This document shows, piece by piece, positions 1 to 8,718 of a stretch of DNA of 64,000 nucleotides (positions are counted from its first letter, which is position 1; every line of letters starts with the position of its first letter). The position numbers and the translations under genes were made by a program. The DNA comes from Streptomyces rubradiris. GTDB taxonomy: Bacteria; Actinomycetota; Actinomycetes; Streptomycetales; Streptomycetaceae. The notes below the pieces were generated by a model. That model searched no databases. It was not told the origin of the DNA and saw nothing but the letters and a program-made list of their open reading frames with translations. Location: positions 2,666,001 to 2,730,000 of the forward strand of contig NZ_BNEA01000015.1 of assembly GCF_016860525.1 (NCBI RefSeq), given 5' to 3'.

Positions 1-1169
1 ACGGCCGCGGCCACGGCCGTTACCAGGGCGGCGGCGCCCGCCAGGGCGAAGCACAGCGGCAGCGGCAGGCGGCCGATCAGCAGCCCGGCCGCCAGCGCCC
101 CGGCCGAACTCCCCGCGTTCACCCCGGTGTTCACCCAGGCCCCGGCCTGGATCCGGGTCTCCTCCGTCGCCGTCTCGTCGGCCAGCAGATACGCGGTCGT
201 CAGTGCCGGGGCGATGAACGCGCCCGCGAGGGCCAGCACGCCGGACAGGGTCCACAGGCCGGGCGCCAGCCCCGCCGCCGCCAGCACCAGTGCGAAGGCC
301 ACGGCGAACCGGCACAGCCGGACCCGGGCGGGCGCGCGCCAGCGCACCGCCCCGGCCGCGAGCCCGCCGAGCGCGCTGCCCACCGACAGCGCGCCCAGGA
401 CCCAGGGGACCAGCGCGGGGTCGTAGGAGCGTGCCTCGGCGAAGGCCAGCACCAGCAGTTCCACGGCGCTGATGGCCAGCCCGAGGCCCAGCGCGACCAC
501 GACCGCCGGCAGCAGCCCCCGCACCGGCACGGACCGTCGCCGGCGGGCGGCGGCGGGGCGCGGGCCGGGCAGGGCCGGGGAGGTGACGAAGGCGCAGGTG
601 CCGGCCACGTTCAGGACCGCGCTCAGCAGGATGCCGGCGGCCGCCGGGGCGGCGCCCAGCAGCGCGCCGACCAGCGCCGGACCGGAGACGTACAGCAGTT
701 CTTCGGCGACGGCGTCGAGGCTGTAGGCGCGCCGCGCCATGCCCTCGTCCGGCATCAGCGCGGACCACAGGGCGCGCATGGCGGGGCCGAGCGGCGGCGC
801 GCAGCAGCCCGCGAGCGCGGCCGTGCCGGCGACGGCCGCCGCGGGTGCGCCCGGACTCCAGGTCAGCGCGGCCAGGAGGGCCAGCAGGGCGCCGTACAGC
901 AGTGACATGGGCAGCAGGACCCGGCGCGGACCGTGGCGGTCGACCAGGGCGGCGCGCATCGGCATCAGCAGGACCGTGGTGGCGCCGAACAGGGACAGCA
1001 CGACGCCGGAGACGGCCCAGGAACCGGTGGCGGCGGTGACGGACAGCGGTACCGCCAGGCCGGCCGTGGCGTAGGACAGACGGCCCGCCAGGGCGGCGGT
1101 GAAGGTGCGGCGGGCCTGGGGCACGCGCAGGACGGCGGCGTACGAAGGCCGCGAAAGGGGCGTGGACAC
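1..1169 (-). CDS. MFS efflux transporter (3' end beyond window)
   Basis: This is a polytopic major facilitator superfamily protein of the drug-exporter kind. About 389 codons are visible; the C-terminus runs off the left edge. The protein begins MSTPLSRPSYAAVLRVPQAR and then shows alternating hydrophobic segments. A basic loop (ALVDRHGPRRVLLPMS) sits after the second segment, where MFS proteins carry the signature between TM2 and TM3. The GTG start is chosen because AGAGGAA lies about 10 nt upstream. A leader ORF and terminator-like structure occupy the roughly 110 nt before it. The substrate cannot be read from the sequence; the leader suggests induction by a ribosome-targeting compound. Confidence 0.85.
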   Translation of the reverse strand, partial: MSTPLSRPSYAAVLRVPQARRTFTAALAGRLSYATAGLAVPLSVTAATGSWAVSGVVLSLFGATTVLLMPMRAALVDRHGPRRVLLPMSLLYGALLALLAALTWSPGAPAAAVAGTAALAGCCAPPLGPAMRALWSALMPDEGMARRAYSLDAVAEELLYVSGPALVGALLGAAPAAAGILLSAVLNVAGTCAFVTSPALPGPRPAAARRRRSVPVRGLLPAVVVALGLGLAISAVELLVLAFAEARSYDPALVPWVLGALSVGSALGGLAAGAVRWRAPARVRLCRFAVAFALVLAAAGLAPGLWTLSGVLALAGAFIAPALTTAYLLADETATEETRIQAGAWVNTGVNAGSSAGALAAGLLIGRLPLPLCFALAGAAALVTAVAAA

Positions 1170-1193
1170 GCGGAAGTTCCTCTGAAGAGGCGG

Positions 1194-1255
1194 AAAAAGG
1201 GGACACCTGAGGGCCCGGTGGCCGCCTGTGCGGCCCCGGCTGCCGGGTGTGGCCC
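1194..1255 (-). terminator. Putative attenuator in front of the MFS gene
   Basis: On the minus strand an inner stem pairs CCGGGGCCGC (1239-1230) with GCGGCC-A-CCGG (1225-1215): ten GC pairs, a 4-nt ACAG loop and one bulged A. An outer stem pairs GGG and ACACC (1255-1253 and 1250-1246) with GGTGTCCC (1207-1200). A run of five U follows at 1198-1194. The left arm of the outer stem begins at the leader stop codon, so a ribosome halted there would block it. The structure is seen in the sequence; its function is inferred. Confidence 0.6.
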
Positions 1256-1278
1256 TACGCCATGAGGAGGAACAGCAT
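1255..1278 (-). CDS. Leader peptide MLFLLMA upstream of MFS gene
   Basis: This seven-codon ORF, ATG to TAG, encodes MLFLLMA. It lies between a -10 element (TACCGT, 1291-1286) and the terminator-like structure before the MFS gene. The spacing of 7 nt from the -10 to the ATG, with no Shine-Dalgarno sequence, fits a leaderless transcript. Short Leu-rich leaders before drug-resistance genes are a known device for ribosome-mediated attenuation in actinomycetes. Expression has not been shown. Confidence 0.5.
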   Translation of the reverse strand: MLFLLMA

Positions 1279-1319
1279 GCCGGTCACGGTAGCAGGGTGA
1301 TCACCGGACCGGCCAGGGT

Positions 1320-2276
1320 TCAGCCCTGGGTCAGTCCCGTGACCAGTTCGTCCGCCGCGCGGTAGGGGTCCAGTTCGCCGGCGACGATGCGTTCGGCGAG
1401 GGCGCCGAGCCGGCGGTCGCCGTGCAGGTCGCCGATGCGTTCGCGCAGCGCGGTGACGGCGATGGTCTCCACCTCGCGGGCCGCGCGGGCCGTGCGGCGC
1501 TCGGCGAGGACGCCCCGCTCCTCCATCCAGGCCCGGTGCTTCTCCAGGGCCTCCACCAGCTCGTCGACGCCCTCGGCGCGAGCCGCGACCGTCTTGACGA
1601 TGGGCGGACGCCAGTCGCCGGGGCCGCGGGCCTCGCCCAGCCCCAGCATGTGGTTCAGCTCGCGGGCGGTGGCGTCGGCGCCGTCCCGGTCGGCCTTGTT
1701 GACCACGTACACGTCGCCGATCTCCAGGATTCCGGCCTTCGCCGCCTGGATGCCGTCACCCATGCCAGGGGCGAGCAGGACCACGCTGGTGTCGGCCTGG
1801 GAGGCGATCTCGACCTCGGACTGGCCGACGCCGACCGTCTCGACCAGGATCACGTCGCAGCCCGCCGCGTCCAGCACCCGGATGGCCTGCGGGGCGGCCC
1901 AGGCCAGCCCGCCGAGGTGGCCGCGGGTGGCCATCGAGCGGATGTAGACACCGGGGTCGGAGGCGTGGTCGGACATCCGGACCCGGTCGCCGAGCAGGGC
2001 GCCGCCGGAGAACGGGGAGGACGGGTCGACGGCCAGGACGCCGACCCTCCTGCCCTGCTTGCGGTAGGCGGTGACCAGCGCGGAGGTGGAGGTCGACTTG
2101 CCGACGCCGGGCGAGCCGGTCAGGCCCACCACATAGGCGTTGCCGGTCAGCGGCGCCAGGGCCGCCATGACCTCCCTCAGCTGTGGTGACGCCCCCTCCA
2201 CCAGGGAGATCAGCCGGGCCACGGCCCGCGGCCGGCCTTCCCTGGCCTGGGCCACCAGAGAGGAGACGTCCTGCAT
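1320..2276 (-). CDS. meaB: Methylmalonyl-CoA mutase-associated GTPase MeaB
   Basis: This G3E-family P-loop GTPase (ArgK/MeaB type, 318 aa) protects and gates adenosylcobalamin loading of methylmalonyl-CoA mutase. The P-loop GSPGVGKST is at residues 54-62. The family stretch DPSSPFSGGALLGDR, the switch region ETVGVGQSEVE and the base-recognition motif NKAD all follow. The ATG at 2276 is preferred because GGAG lies 5 nt upstream; an in-frame GTG five codons earlier has a weaker site. It lies 49 nt behind the acetyl-CoA acetyltransferase, probably in one operon, and the epimerase of the same pathway is divergent. Confidence 0.95.
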   Translation of the reverse strand: MQDVSSLVAQAREGRPRAVARLISLVEGASPQLREVMAALAPLTGNAYVVGLTGSPGVGKSTSTSALVTAYRKQGRRVGVLAVDPSSPFSGGALLGDRVRMSDHASDPGVYIRSMATRGHLGGLAWAAPQAIRVLDAAGCDVILVETVGVGQSEVEIASQADTSVVLLAPGMGDGIQAAKAGILEIGDVYVVNKADRDGADATARELNHMLGLGEARGPGDWRPPIVKTVAARAEGVDELVEALEKHRAWMEERGVLAERRTARAAREVETIAVTALRERIGDLHGDRRLGALAERIVAGELDPYRAADELVTGLTQG

Positions 2277-2325
2277 CACAGCTCCGTTCACTTCACCGAC
2301 GTACCGGAATCGGACCTACGGGGTC

Positions 2326-3525
2326 TCAGGACTTCGGCACCCGCACGATCAGCGCGTCGCCCTGGCCGCCGCCGCCGCACAGCGCGGCGGCGCCGATCCC
2401 GCCGCCCCGGCGCTTGAGCTCCAGCGCCAAGTGCAGCACGAGGCGGGCGCCGGACATGCCGATCGGGTGGCCGAGCGCGATGGCGCCGCCGTTGACGTTC
2501 ACCTTTTCCGTGGACACGCCGAGGTCCTTCATTGACTGCACGGTGACCGCGGCGAACGCCTCGTTGATCTCGATGAGGTCCAGGTCGGAGACGTTCAGGC
2601 CCTCCTTCTCCAGCGCGTGCCGGATGGCGTTGGACGGCTGCGACTGGAGGGAGTTGTCGGGGCCGGCCACATTGCCGTGCGCGCCGATCTCGGCGAGCCA
2701 GTCGAGGCCCAGCTCCTGGGCCTTGGCCTTGCTCATCACGACCACGGCGGCGGCGCCGTCGGAGATCTGCGAGGAGGTGCCGGCGGTGATCGTGCCGTCC
2801 TTGGTGAAGGCCGGGCGCAGCTTGGCCAGGGACTCCACGGTGGTGTCGGCGCGGATGCCCTCGTCCTTGCTGAACAGCACCGGGTCGCCCTTGCGCTGCG
2901 GGATCTCCACCGGGGTGATCTCGGCCTCGAACAGGCCGTTCTTCTGGGCGGCGGCGGCCCGCTGGTGGGACAGGGCGGCGACCTCGTCCTGCTCGGGGCG
3001 CTTGATGCCGAGGCGGGTGTTGTGCTTCTCGGTGGACTCGCCCATCGGGATGTTCTCCCACGGGTCGGTCAGGCCGTCGTAGGCCATCGCGTCGAGCATC
3101 TCGAGCGCGCCGTACTTGTAGCCCTCGCGGGAGCCGGGCAGCAGGTGCGGGGCGTTGGTCATGGACTCCTGGCCGCCCGCCACGACGATGTCGAACTCGC
3201 CGGCGCGGATCAGCTGGTCGGCGAGGGCGATGGCGTCGAGGCCGGAGAGGCACACCTTGTTGATGGTGAGCGCGGGAACGTTCATCGGGATGCCGGCCTT
3301 GACGGCGGCCTGGCGGGCCGGGATCTGGCCCGCGCCGGCCTGGAGCACCTGGCCCATGATCACGTACTGCACCTGGTCGCCGCCGATCCCCGCACGGTCG
3401 AGGGCGGCCTTGATCGCGAAGCCGCCGAGGTCGGCTCCGGAGAAGGACTTCAGGGAGCCCAGCAGCCGCCCCATGGGCGTCCGGGCGCCCGCGACGATCA
3501 CCGAGCTGGTCGTTCCAGAAGACAT
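2326..3525 (-). CDS. Acetyl-CoA C-acetyltransferase (thiolase)
   Basis: This thiolase (399 aa) condenses two acetyl-CoA to acetoacetyl-CoA or runs the reverse cleavage. The nucleophilic Cys is in [10 protein letters not shown]. The conserved [16 protein letters not shown] supplies the catalytic His, and the C-terminal CGGGGQGDA carries the second Cys. The start at [17 protein letters not shown] is chosen over an upstream extension because a purine-rich AAGGGGA precedes it and homology begins there. It is followed by meaB. Together with 3-hydroxybutyryl-CoA dehydrogenase further right, it points to acetoacetyl-CoA metabolism that feeds the ethylmalonyl-CoA or methylmalonyl-CoA pools. Confidence 0.95.
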   Translation of the reverse strand: MSSGTTSSVIVAGARTPMGRLLGSLKSFSGADLGGFAIKAALDRAGIGGDQVQYVIMGQVLQAGAGQIPARQAAVKAGIPMNVPALTINKVCLSGLDAIALADQLIRAGEFDIVVAGGQESMTNAPHLLPGSREGYKYGALEMLDAMAYDGLTDPWENIPMGESTEKHNTRLGIKRPEQDEVAALSHQRAAAAQKNGLFEAEITPVEIPQRKGDPVLFSKDEGIRADTTVESLAKLRPAFTKDGTITAGTSSQISDGAAAVVVMSKAKAQELGLDWLAEIGAHGNVAGPDNSLQSQPSNAIRHALEKEGLNVSDLDLIEINEAFAAVTVQSMKDLGVSTEKVNVNGGAIALGHPIGMSGARLVLHLALELKRRGGGIGAAALCGGGGQGDALIVRVPKS

Positions 3526-3582
3526 GAGGTGCGATCCCCTTCCAGCTGCGCGCAGCCGAGGAGTGAACGAGGGTTTACTTCG

Positions 3583-3612
3583 AATGTACTGAGCGGTTGG
3601 ACAGGTCGTCAC
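3583..3612 (-). promoter_or_regulatory. Candidate promoter of the thiolase-meaB unit
   Basis: On the minus strand GTGACG (3612-3607) and TACATT (3588-3583) are separated by 18 nt. This resembles a housekeeping (HrdB-type) promoter and would give a 5' UTR of about 50 nt before the thiolase ATG. Confidence 0.4.
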
Positions 3613-3674
3613 CGGCCCGTCGGTGTGATCGCGCGCACGTTGCGTAACCACCCCGTGAGCGCTGCACTGAATCC

Positions 3675-4115
3675 ATGCTGACGCGAATCGACCACATCGG
3701 GATCGCCTGCCACGACCTCGACGCGACCGTCGAGTTCTACCGGGCCACGTACGGCTTCGAGGTCTTCCACACCGAGGTCAACGAGGAGCAGGGCGTGCGC
3801 GAGGCCATGCTCCGCATCAACGGCACCTCCGACGGCGGTGCCTCCTACCTGCAGCTGCTGGAGCCGGTCCGCGAGGACTCCACGGTCGCCAAGTGGCTCG
3901 CGAAGAACGGGGAGGGCGTCCACCACATCGCCTTCGGCACCGCGGACGTGGACGCCGACTCCGAGGAGATCCGGGGCAAGGGCGTGCGCGTGCTCTACGA
4001 CGAGCCCCGGCGCGGGTCCATGGGCTCGCGGATCACCTTCCTGCACCCCAAGGACTGCCATGGCGTCCTCACAGAACTGGTCACTTCGGCCCCTGTTGAG
4101 ACGCCCGAGCACTGA
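3675..4115 (+). CDS. mce: Methylmalonyl-CoA epimerase
   Basis: This is a VOC-superfamily metalloenzyme (146 aa) that interconverts the (R) and (S) forms of methylmalonyl-CoA between the mutase and carboxylase steps. It begins [22 protein letters not shown]. Metal ligands are expected in IDHIGIA, in GVHHIAFGT and at the Glu of GVLTELV. Length and layout are normal for the family. It is transcribed away from the thiolase-meaB pair, so enzymes for this acyl-CoA branch flank one 150-nt divergent region. Confidence 0.95.
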   Translation: MLTRIDHIGIACHDLDATVEFYRATYGFEVFHTEVNEEQGVREAMLRINGTSDGGASYLQLLEPVREDSTVAKWLAKNGEGVHHIAFGTADVDADSEEIRGKGVRVLYDEPRRGSMGSRITFLHPKDCHGVLTELVTSAPVETPEH

Positions 4116-4344
4116 CCCCCGTACATAAGGGCCGGTAGGGTTGGGGGCGGTCGTCCCGTCAACCGGGGCGGCCGGGTCCTGCCGTTGCCGGCGGGACCGA
4201 GCCGGGGTCCGGGTTTCGGGGGACGAGCGTCGGGGCAGCAGCCCGTGCTCCGCCCTCTGTCCGACACCCTTCCCCGGGGGCCCCGTTCGGCGGATGGACG
4301 GAGCTCGTTGGAGAAGCTGACCAGGGGACGGATGGGACCGCGCA

Positions 4345-7300
4345 GTGCGGGGCTACGAGAGCCAGGAGCGAGAGCCGGCGGCTGACGTCGACCACCTCTC
4401 TCGGTTCGAGGCCGAGATGAAGCGGCTGAGGACCGAGCGGGAGAAGGCGATCCAGCACGCCGAGGACCTCGGCTACCAGGTCGAGGTGCTGCGCGCCAAG
4501 CTGCACGAGGCGCGCCGCACCCTCATGACCCGGCCCGCCTACGACGGCGGCGACATCGGTTACCAGGCCGAGCAGCTGCTGCGCAACGCCCAGATGCAGG
4601 CCGAGCAGCTGCGCCAGGACGCCGAGCGGGAGCTGAGCCAGGCCCGCGCGCAGACCCAGCGCATCCTCCAGGAGCACGCCGAGCAGGCCGCCCGGCTCCA
4701 GGCGGAGCTGCACCAGGAGGCGGTGACCCGGCGCCAGCAGCTCGACCAGGAGCTGGCCGAGCGCCGCGCCACCGTCGAGTCGCACGTCAACGAGAACGTG
4801 GCGTGGGCGGAGCAGTTGCGCGCCCGCACCGAGCAGCAGGCCCGCCGGCTGCTGGAGGAGTCCCGCGCGGAGGCCGAGCAGGCCATGGCCGCCGCCCGCG
4901 CGGAGGCCGAGCGGCTGACCCGGGAGGCCCGGGAGCGGCTGCGCGACGAGGCCGAGTCGGCCCGCGCCGAGGCCGACCAGATCCTGCGCCGGGCCCGCGC
5001 GGACGCCGAGCGGCTGCTGAACGCGGCCTCGACGCAGGCGCAGGAGGCCACCGAGCACGCCGAGCGGTTGCGCACCGCCACGGTCACCGAGTCGGACGCG
5101 GCCCGCCGGCAGGCCGCCGAGCTGAGCCGGGCCGCCGAGGAGCGGATGGCGGCGGCCGAGGAGGCGCTGCGCAAGGCGCAGGCCGAGGCCGAGAAGGTGG
5201 TCACCGAGGCGAAGGAGGCCGCCGCCAAGGCGCTGGCGAGCGCCGAGGCCGCCAACGAGACGCGTACGCGCACCGCCAAGGAGCAGGTCGCCCGGCTGGT
5301 CGAGGAGGCCACCAAGGAGGCCGAGCACACCCGGTCCGAGGCCGAGCAACTGGTCGCGGACGCCCGCGCCGAGGCCGAGAAGATCGTCGCCGAGGCCGCC
5401 GAGAAGGCCCGCACGATCACCGCCGAGGAGACGGCCACCCAGCTGTCCAAGGCGGCCAAGACCGCCGAGGACGTGCTCAACAAGGCGTCGGAGGACGCCC
5501 GCAAGACCACCCGGGCCGCCGCCGAGGAGGCCGAGCGGATCCGTTCGGAGGCCGAGGCGGAGGCGGACCGGCTGCGTGCCGAGGCGCACGACATCGCCGA
5601 GCAGCTCAAGGGCGCGGCCAAGGACGACACCAAGGAGTACCGGGCCAAGACGGTCGCACTCCAGGAGGAGGCGCGCCGGCTGCGCGGCGAGGCCGAGCAG
5701 CTGCGCGCCGACGCGGTCGCCGAGGGCGAGTCGATCCGTGCCGAGGCCCGCCGCGAGGCCGTCGCCAAGATCGAGGAGGCGGCCAGGTCCGCCGAGGAGC
5801 TGCTGGGCAAGGCCAAGGCGGACGCCGAGGAGCTGCGGCAGACCGCGACGGCCGACAGCGAGAAGGTCCGCGCCGAGGCCGCCGAGCGCGCCACCGCGCT
5901 GCGCCGGCAGGCCGAGGAGGCCCTGGAGCGCGCCCGCGAGGAGGCCGAGCGGCTGCGCGCCGAGGCCGCCGAGCAGGCCGAGACGGCCCGGGCGGACGCC
6001 GAGAAGGCCGCGCGTGAGCTGCGCGAGGAGACCGAGAAGGCGGTCGAGGCCCGCCGGGCGGAGACCGCCGAGGAGCTGTCCCGGCTGCAGGCCGAGGCGC
6101 AGGAGCGGCTGGCGTCGGCCGAGCGGGCGCTGACCGAGGCCCGCGAGGAGGCCGCCCGGGTCCGCCGGGAGACCGCCGAGGAGACCGAGCGGCTGCGCGC
6201 CGAGGCCGCCGAGCGGATCCGTACGCTCCAGGAGCAGGCCGAGGCCGAGGCCGAACGGCTGCGCACCGAGGCCGCCTCCGACGCGTCCGCCTCCCGTGCC
6301 GAGGGCGAGGCCATCGCCGTACGGCTGCGGTCGGAGGCCGCCGCGGAGGCCGAGCGGCTGAAGGCGGAGGCCCAGGACACCGCGGACCGGGTGCGCGCGG
6401 AGGCGCAGGCCGCCGCCGAGCGGCTGGGCACCGAGGCGTCCGAGACGCTGGCCGCCGCGCAGGAGGAGGCCGCCCGGCGCCGCCGCGAGGCCGAGGAGCT
6501 GCTCGGCGCCGCCCGTGAGGAGGCCGGCCAGGAGCGGCAGCGGGCCCGTGAGCAGAGCGAGGAGCTGCTGGCCGCCGCCCGCAAGCGGGTCGAGGAGGCG
6601 CAGGCCGAGGCCACCCGGCTGGTGGAGGAGGCCGACCGGCGGGCCGGCGAGATGGTCGCCGCCGCCGAACAGCACGCCCAGCAGGTCCGGGACTCCGTCG
6701 CCGGGCTGCACGAGCAGGCCCAGGAGGAGATCGCCGGGCTGCGCTCGGCCGCCGAGCACGCGGCGGACCGTACCCGGCGGGAGGCCGAGGAGGAGGCGGA
6801 CCGGGTCCGTTCCGACGCCTACGCCGAGCGGGAGCGGGCCGGCGAGGACGCCGCCCGGGTGCGGCGCGAGGCGCACGAGGAGTCGGAGGCCGCGAAGGCG
6901 CTGGCCGAGCGGACGACGGCGGAGGCGATCGCCGAGGCCGAGCGGCTGCGCGCGGACGCGGGCGAGTACGCGCAGCGGGTGCGCACCGAGGCGTCGGACG
7001 CGCTCGCCGAGGCGGACCAGGCGGCGGCCCGTACCCGGGCGGACGCCCGCGAGGACGCCAACCGCATCCGCTCCGACGCCGCCGCCCAGGCCGACACCCT
7101 CATCACCGAGGCCCGCAAGGAAGCCGAACGCCTCCAGACCGAGACCGCCGCCGAGGCCGAACGGGTGCGCACCGAGGCGGTCGCGGAGGCCGAGCGGCTG
7201 CGCGGCGAGACCGCGGCCGAGGCGGAGCGGGTCCGGACCGAGGCGTCCGAGACGCTCACCGAGGCCAACGAGGCGGCGGCCCGTACCCGGGCGGACGCCC

Positions 7301-8532
7301 GCGAGGACGCCAACCGCATCCGCTCCGACGCCGCCGCCCAGGCCGACACCCTCATCACCGAGGCCCGCAAGGAAGCCGAACGCCTCCAGACCGAGACCAC
7401 CGCCGAGGCCGAGCGGGTGCGCACCGAGGCGCTGACCGAGGCGGACCGGGTGCGCGCGGAGGCCGTCGCGAACGCCGAGCAGCTGATCGGGGACGCCACG
7501 GGCGAGGCCGAGCGACTGCGCGCGGAGGCCGCCGAGACGGTCGGTTCCGCGCAGGCGCACGCCAAGCGGGTGCGGGCGGAGGCCGAGCGGACGAAGGCGG
7601 ACGCCGAGGCCGAGGCCGAACGGCTCGTCAACTCCGCGCGCGAGGAGGCCGAGCGGACCCTGGACGAGGCCCGCAAGGACGCCAACAAGCGGCGTTCGGA
7701 GGCGGCCGAGCAGGTCGACAAGCTCATCACGGAGACCACGGCGGAGGCCGACAAGCTGCTCGCCGAGGCGCAGGCGCAGGCCCTGAAGACCACGGCGGAC
7801 GCCGAGTCGCAGGCCGACACGATGGTGGGCGCGGCCCGCAGCGAGGCCGAGCGGATCGTCGCCGAGGCGACCATCGAGGGCAACTCGCTGGTGGAGAAGG
7901 CCCGTACGGACGCCGACGAGCTGCTGGTCGGCGCGCGCCGGGACGCCACCGCGATAAGGGAGCGCGCGGAGGAGCTGCAGAGCCGGGTCACCACCGAGAT
8001 CGAGGAGCTGCACGAGCGGGCCCGCCGCGAGGCGGCCGAGACGATGAAGTCCACCGGCGACCGCTGCGACGCGCTCATCAAGGCCGCCGAGGAGCAGTTG
8101 GCGAAGGCCGAGGCGAAGGCCAAGGAGCTGGTCTCGGAGGCCGACTCCGAGGCGGGCAAGGTGCGGATCGCCGCCGTGAAGAAGGCGGAGGGCCTGCTGA
8201 AGGAGGCCGAGCAGAAGAAGGCGCGCCTGGTCAAGGAGGCCGAGGAGCTGAAGACCGACGCGGTCCGCGAGGCACGGCGTACGGTGGAAGAGGCGGAGGA
8301 ACTGAAGGCGGAGGCGGTCCGCGAGGCGCGGCGCACCGTCGACGAGGGCAAGCGGGAGCTGGAGATCCTGATGCGCCGGCGCGAGGACATCAACGCCGAG
8401 ATCTCCCGGGTGCAGGACGTCCTGGAGGCGCTGGGGTCCCTTGAGGCGCCCGCGCCCGGGAAGGACGGCGGGGTCAAGGCGGGCGCTGCCGTGGGCGCCC
8501 CCCGATCGGGTGGCAAGTCGTCAGAGAGCTAG
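4345..8532 (+). CDS. scy: Scy, giant coiled-coil polarity organiser
   Basis: This 1395-residue protein is almost entirely Ala/Glu/Arg-rich coiled coil. In S. coelicolor, Scy is the scaffold of the tip-organising centre: it recruits DivIVA and FilP and marks new hyphal tips. The N-terminus (MRGYESQEREPAADVDHLSRF) is non-repetitive. Residues from about 20 to 60 resemble DivIVA/FilP N-termini (ERAEKAIQHAEDLGYQVEVLRAKL-like order). The remainder is hendecad-like repeat such as AEAERLRAEA. The GTG start follows GGATGGGA. The protein is somewhat longer than the roughly 1326 aa I recall for S. coelicolor, and it contains a recent internal duplication. filP follows directly. Confidence 0.93.
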   Translation: MRGYESQEREPAADVDHLSRFEAEMKRLRTEREKAIQHAEDLGYQVEVLRAKLHEARRTLMTRPAYDGGDIGYQAEQLLRNAQMQAEQLRQDAERELSQARAQTQRILQEHAEQAARLQAELHQEAVTRRQQLDQELAERRATVESHVNENVAWAEQLRARTEQQARRLLEESRAEAEQAMAAARAEAERLTREARERLRDEAESARAEADQILRRARADAERLLNAASTQAQEATEHAERLRTATVTESDAARRQAAELSRAAEERMAAAEEALRKAQAEAEKVVTEAKEAAAKALASAEAANETRTRTAKEQVARLVEEATKEAEHTRSEAEQLVADARAEAEKIVAEAAEKARTITAEETATQLSKAAKTAEDVLNKASEDARKTTRAAAEEAERIRSEAEAEADRLRAEAHDIAEQLKGAAKDDTKEYRAKTVALQEEARRLRGEAEQLRADAVAEGESIRAEARREAVAKIEEAARSAEELLGKAKADAEELRQTATADSEKVRAEAAERATALRRQAEEALERAREEAERLRAEAAEQAETARADAEKAARELREETEKAVEARRAETAEELSRLQAEAQERLASAERALTEAREEAARVRRETAEETERLRAEAAERIRTLQEQAEAEAERLRTEAASDASASRAEGEAIAVRLRSEAAAEAERLKAEAQDTADRVRAEAQAAAERLGTEASETLAAAQEEAARRRREAEELLGAAREEAGQERQRAREQSEELLAAARKRVEEAQAEATRLVEEADRRAGEMVAAAEQHAQQVRDSVAGLHEQAQEEIAGLRSAAEHAADRTRREAEEEADRVRSDAYAERERAGEDAARVRREAHEESEAAKALAERTTAEAIAEAERLRADAGEYAQRVRTEASDALAEADQAAARTRADAREDANRIRSDAAAQADTLITEARKEAERLQTETAAEAERVRTEAVAEAERLRGETAAEAERVRTEASETLTEANEAAARTRADAREDANRIRSDAAAQADTLITEARKEAERLQTETTAEAERVRTEALTEADRVRAEAVANAEQLIGDATGEAERLRAEAAETVGSAQAHAKRVRAEAERTKADAEAEAERLVNSAREEAERTLDEARKDANKRRSEAAEQVDKLITETTAEADKLLAEAQAQALKTTADAESQADTMVGAARSEAERIVAEATIEGNSLVEKARTDADELLVGARRDATAIRERAEELQSRVTTEIEELHERARREAAETMKSTGDRCDALIKAAEEQLAKAEAKAKELVSEADSEAGKVRIAAVKKAEGLLKEAEQKKARLVKEAEELKTDAVREARRTVEEAEELKAEAVREARRTVDEGKRELEILMRRREDINAEISRVQDVLEALGSLEAPAPGKDGGVKAGAAVGAPRSGGKSSES
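7019..7398 (+). repeat. Exact 128-bp direct repeat inside scy
   Basis: Bases 7019-7146 recur at 7271-7398 without a mismatch, and similarity continues beyond. The offset is 252 bp (84 codons), so the reading frame and a multiple of the heptad are kept. Even synonymous positions, including GAA codons that are unusual here, are identical, unlike neighbouring repeats that match only at protein level. Confidence 0.9.
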
Positions 8533-8645
8533 CGGACAGGGGGCGTTGTGGTGTCTTCTGGGTGCTTTGCCCGACTCCTTGGCAAGCGGTCCGCCGACCG
8601 GCCACCCGAAAGAGGTGCCATTCTCCAGATCAAAACCGTATCCGC

Positions 8646-8675
8646 TCGATGACACACCGCTGTGGCCCCTAGGAT
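8646..8675 (+). promoter_or_regulatory. Candidate filP promoter
   Basis: TCGATG (8646-8651) and TAGGAT (8670-8675) are 18 nt apart in the 186-nt gap between scy and filP. The -10 match is good and the -35 match is poor. filP would then have its own start site about 35-40 nt ahead of its ATG. Confidence 0.4.
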
Positions 8676-8718
8676 TCTTGTATCACCTCACTCACCGGTC
8701 TCATTCGACAGGAACCCC

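Noticed and set aside
2288..3253. A 321-codon overlapping minus-strand frame through the thiolase gene
   Set aside because: It is the thiolase read out of frame (Arg/Pro-rich), with no homology to any family I recognise.
4159..8013. A 1284-codon open frame on the minus strand opposite scy
   Set aside because: It is a shadow of the strong codon bias of scy: low-complexity Gly/Leu/Arg, no ribosome site, no domain.
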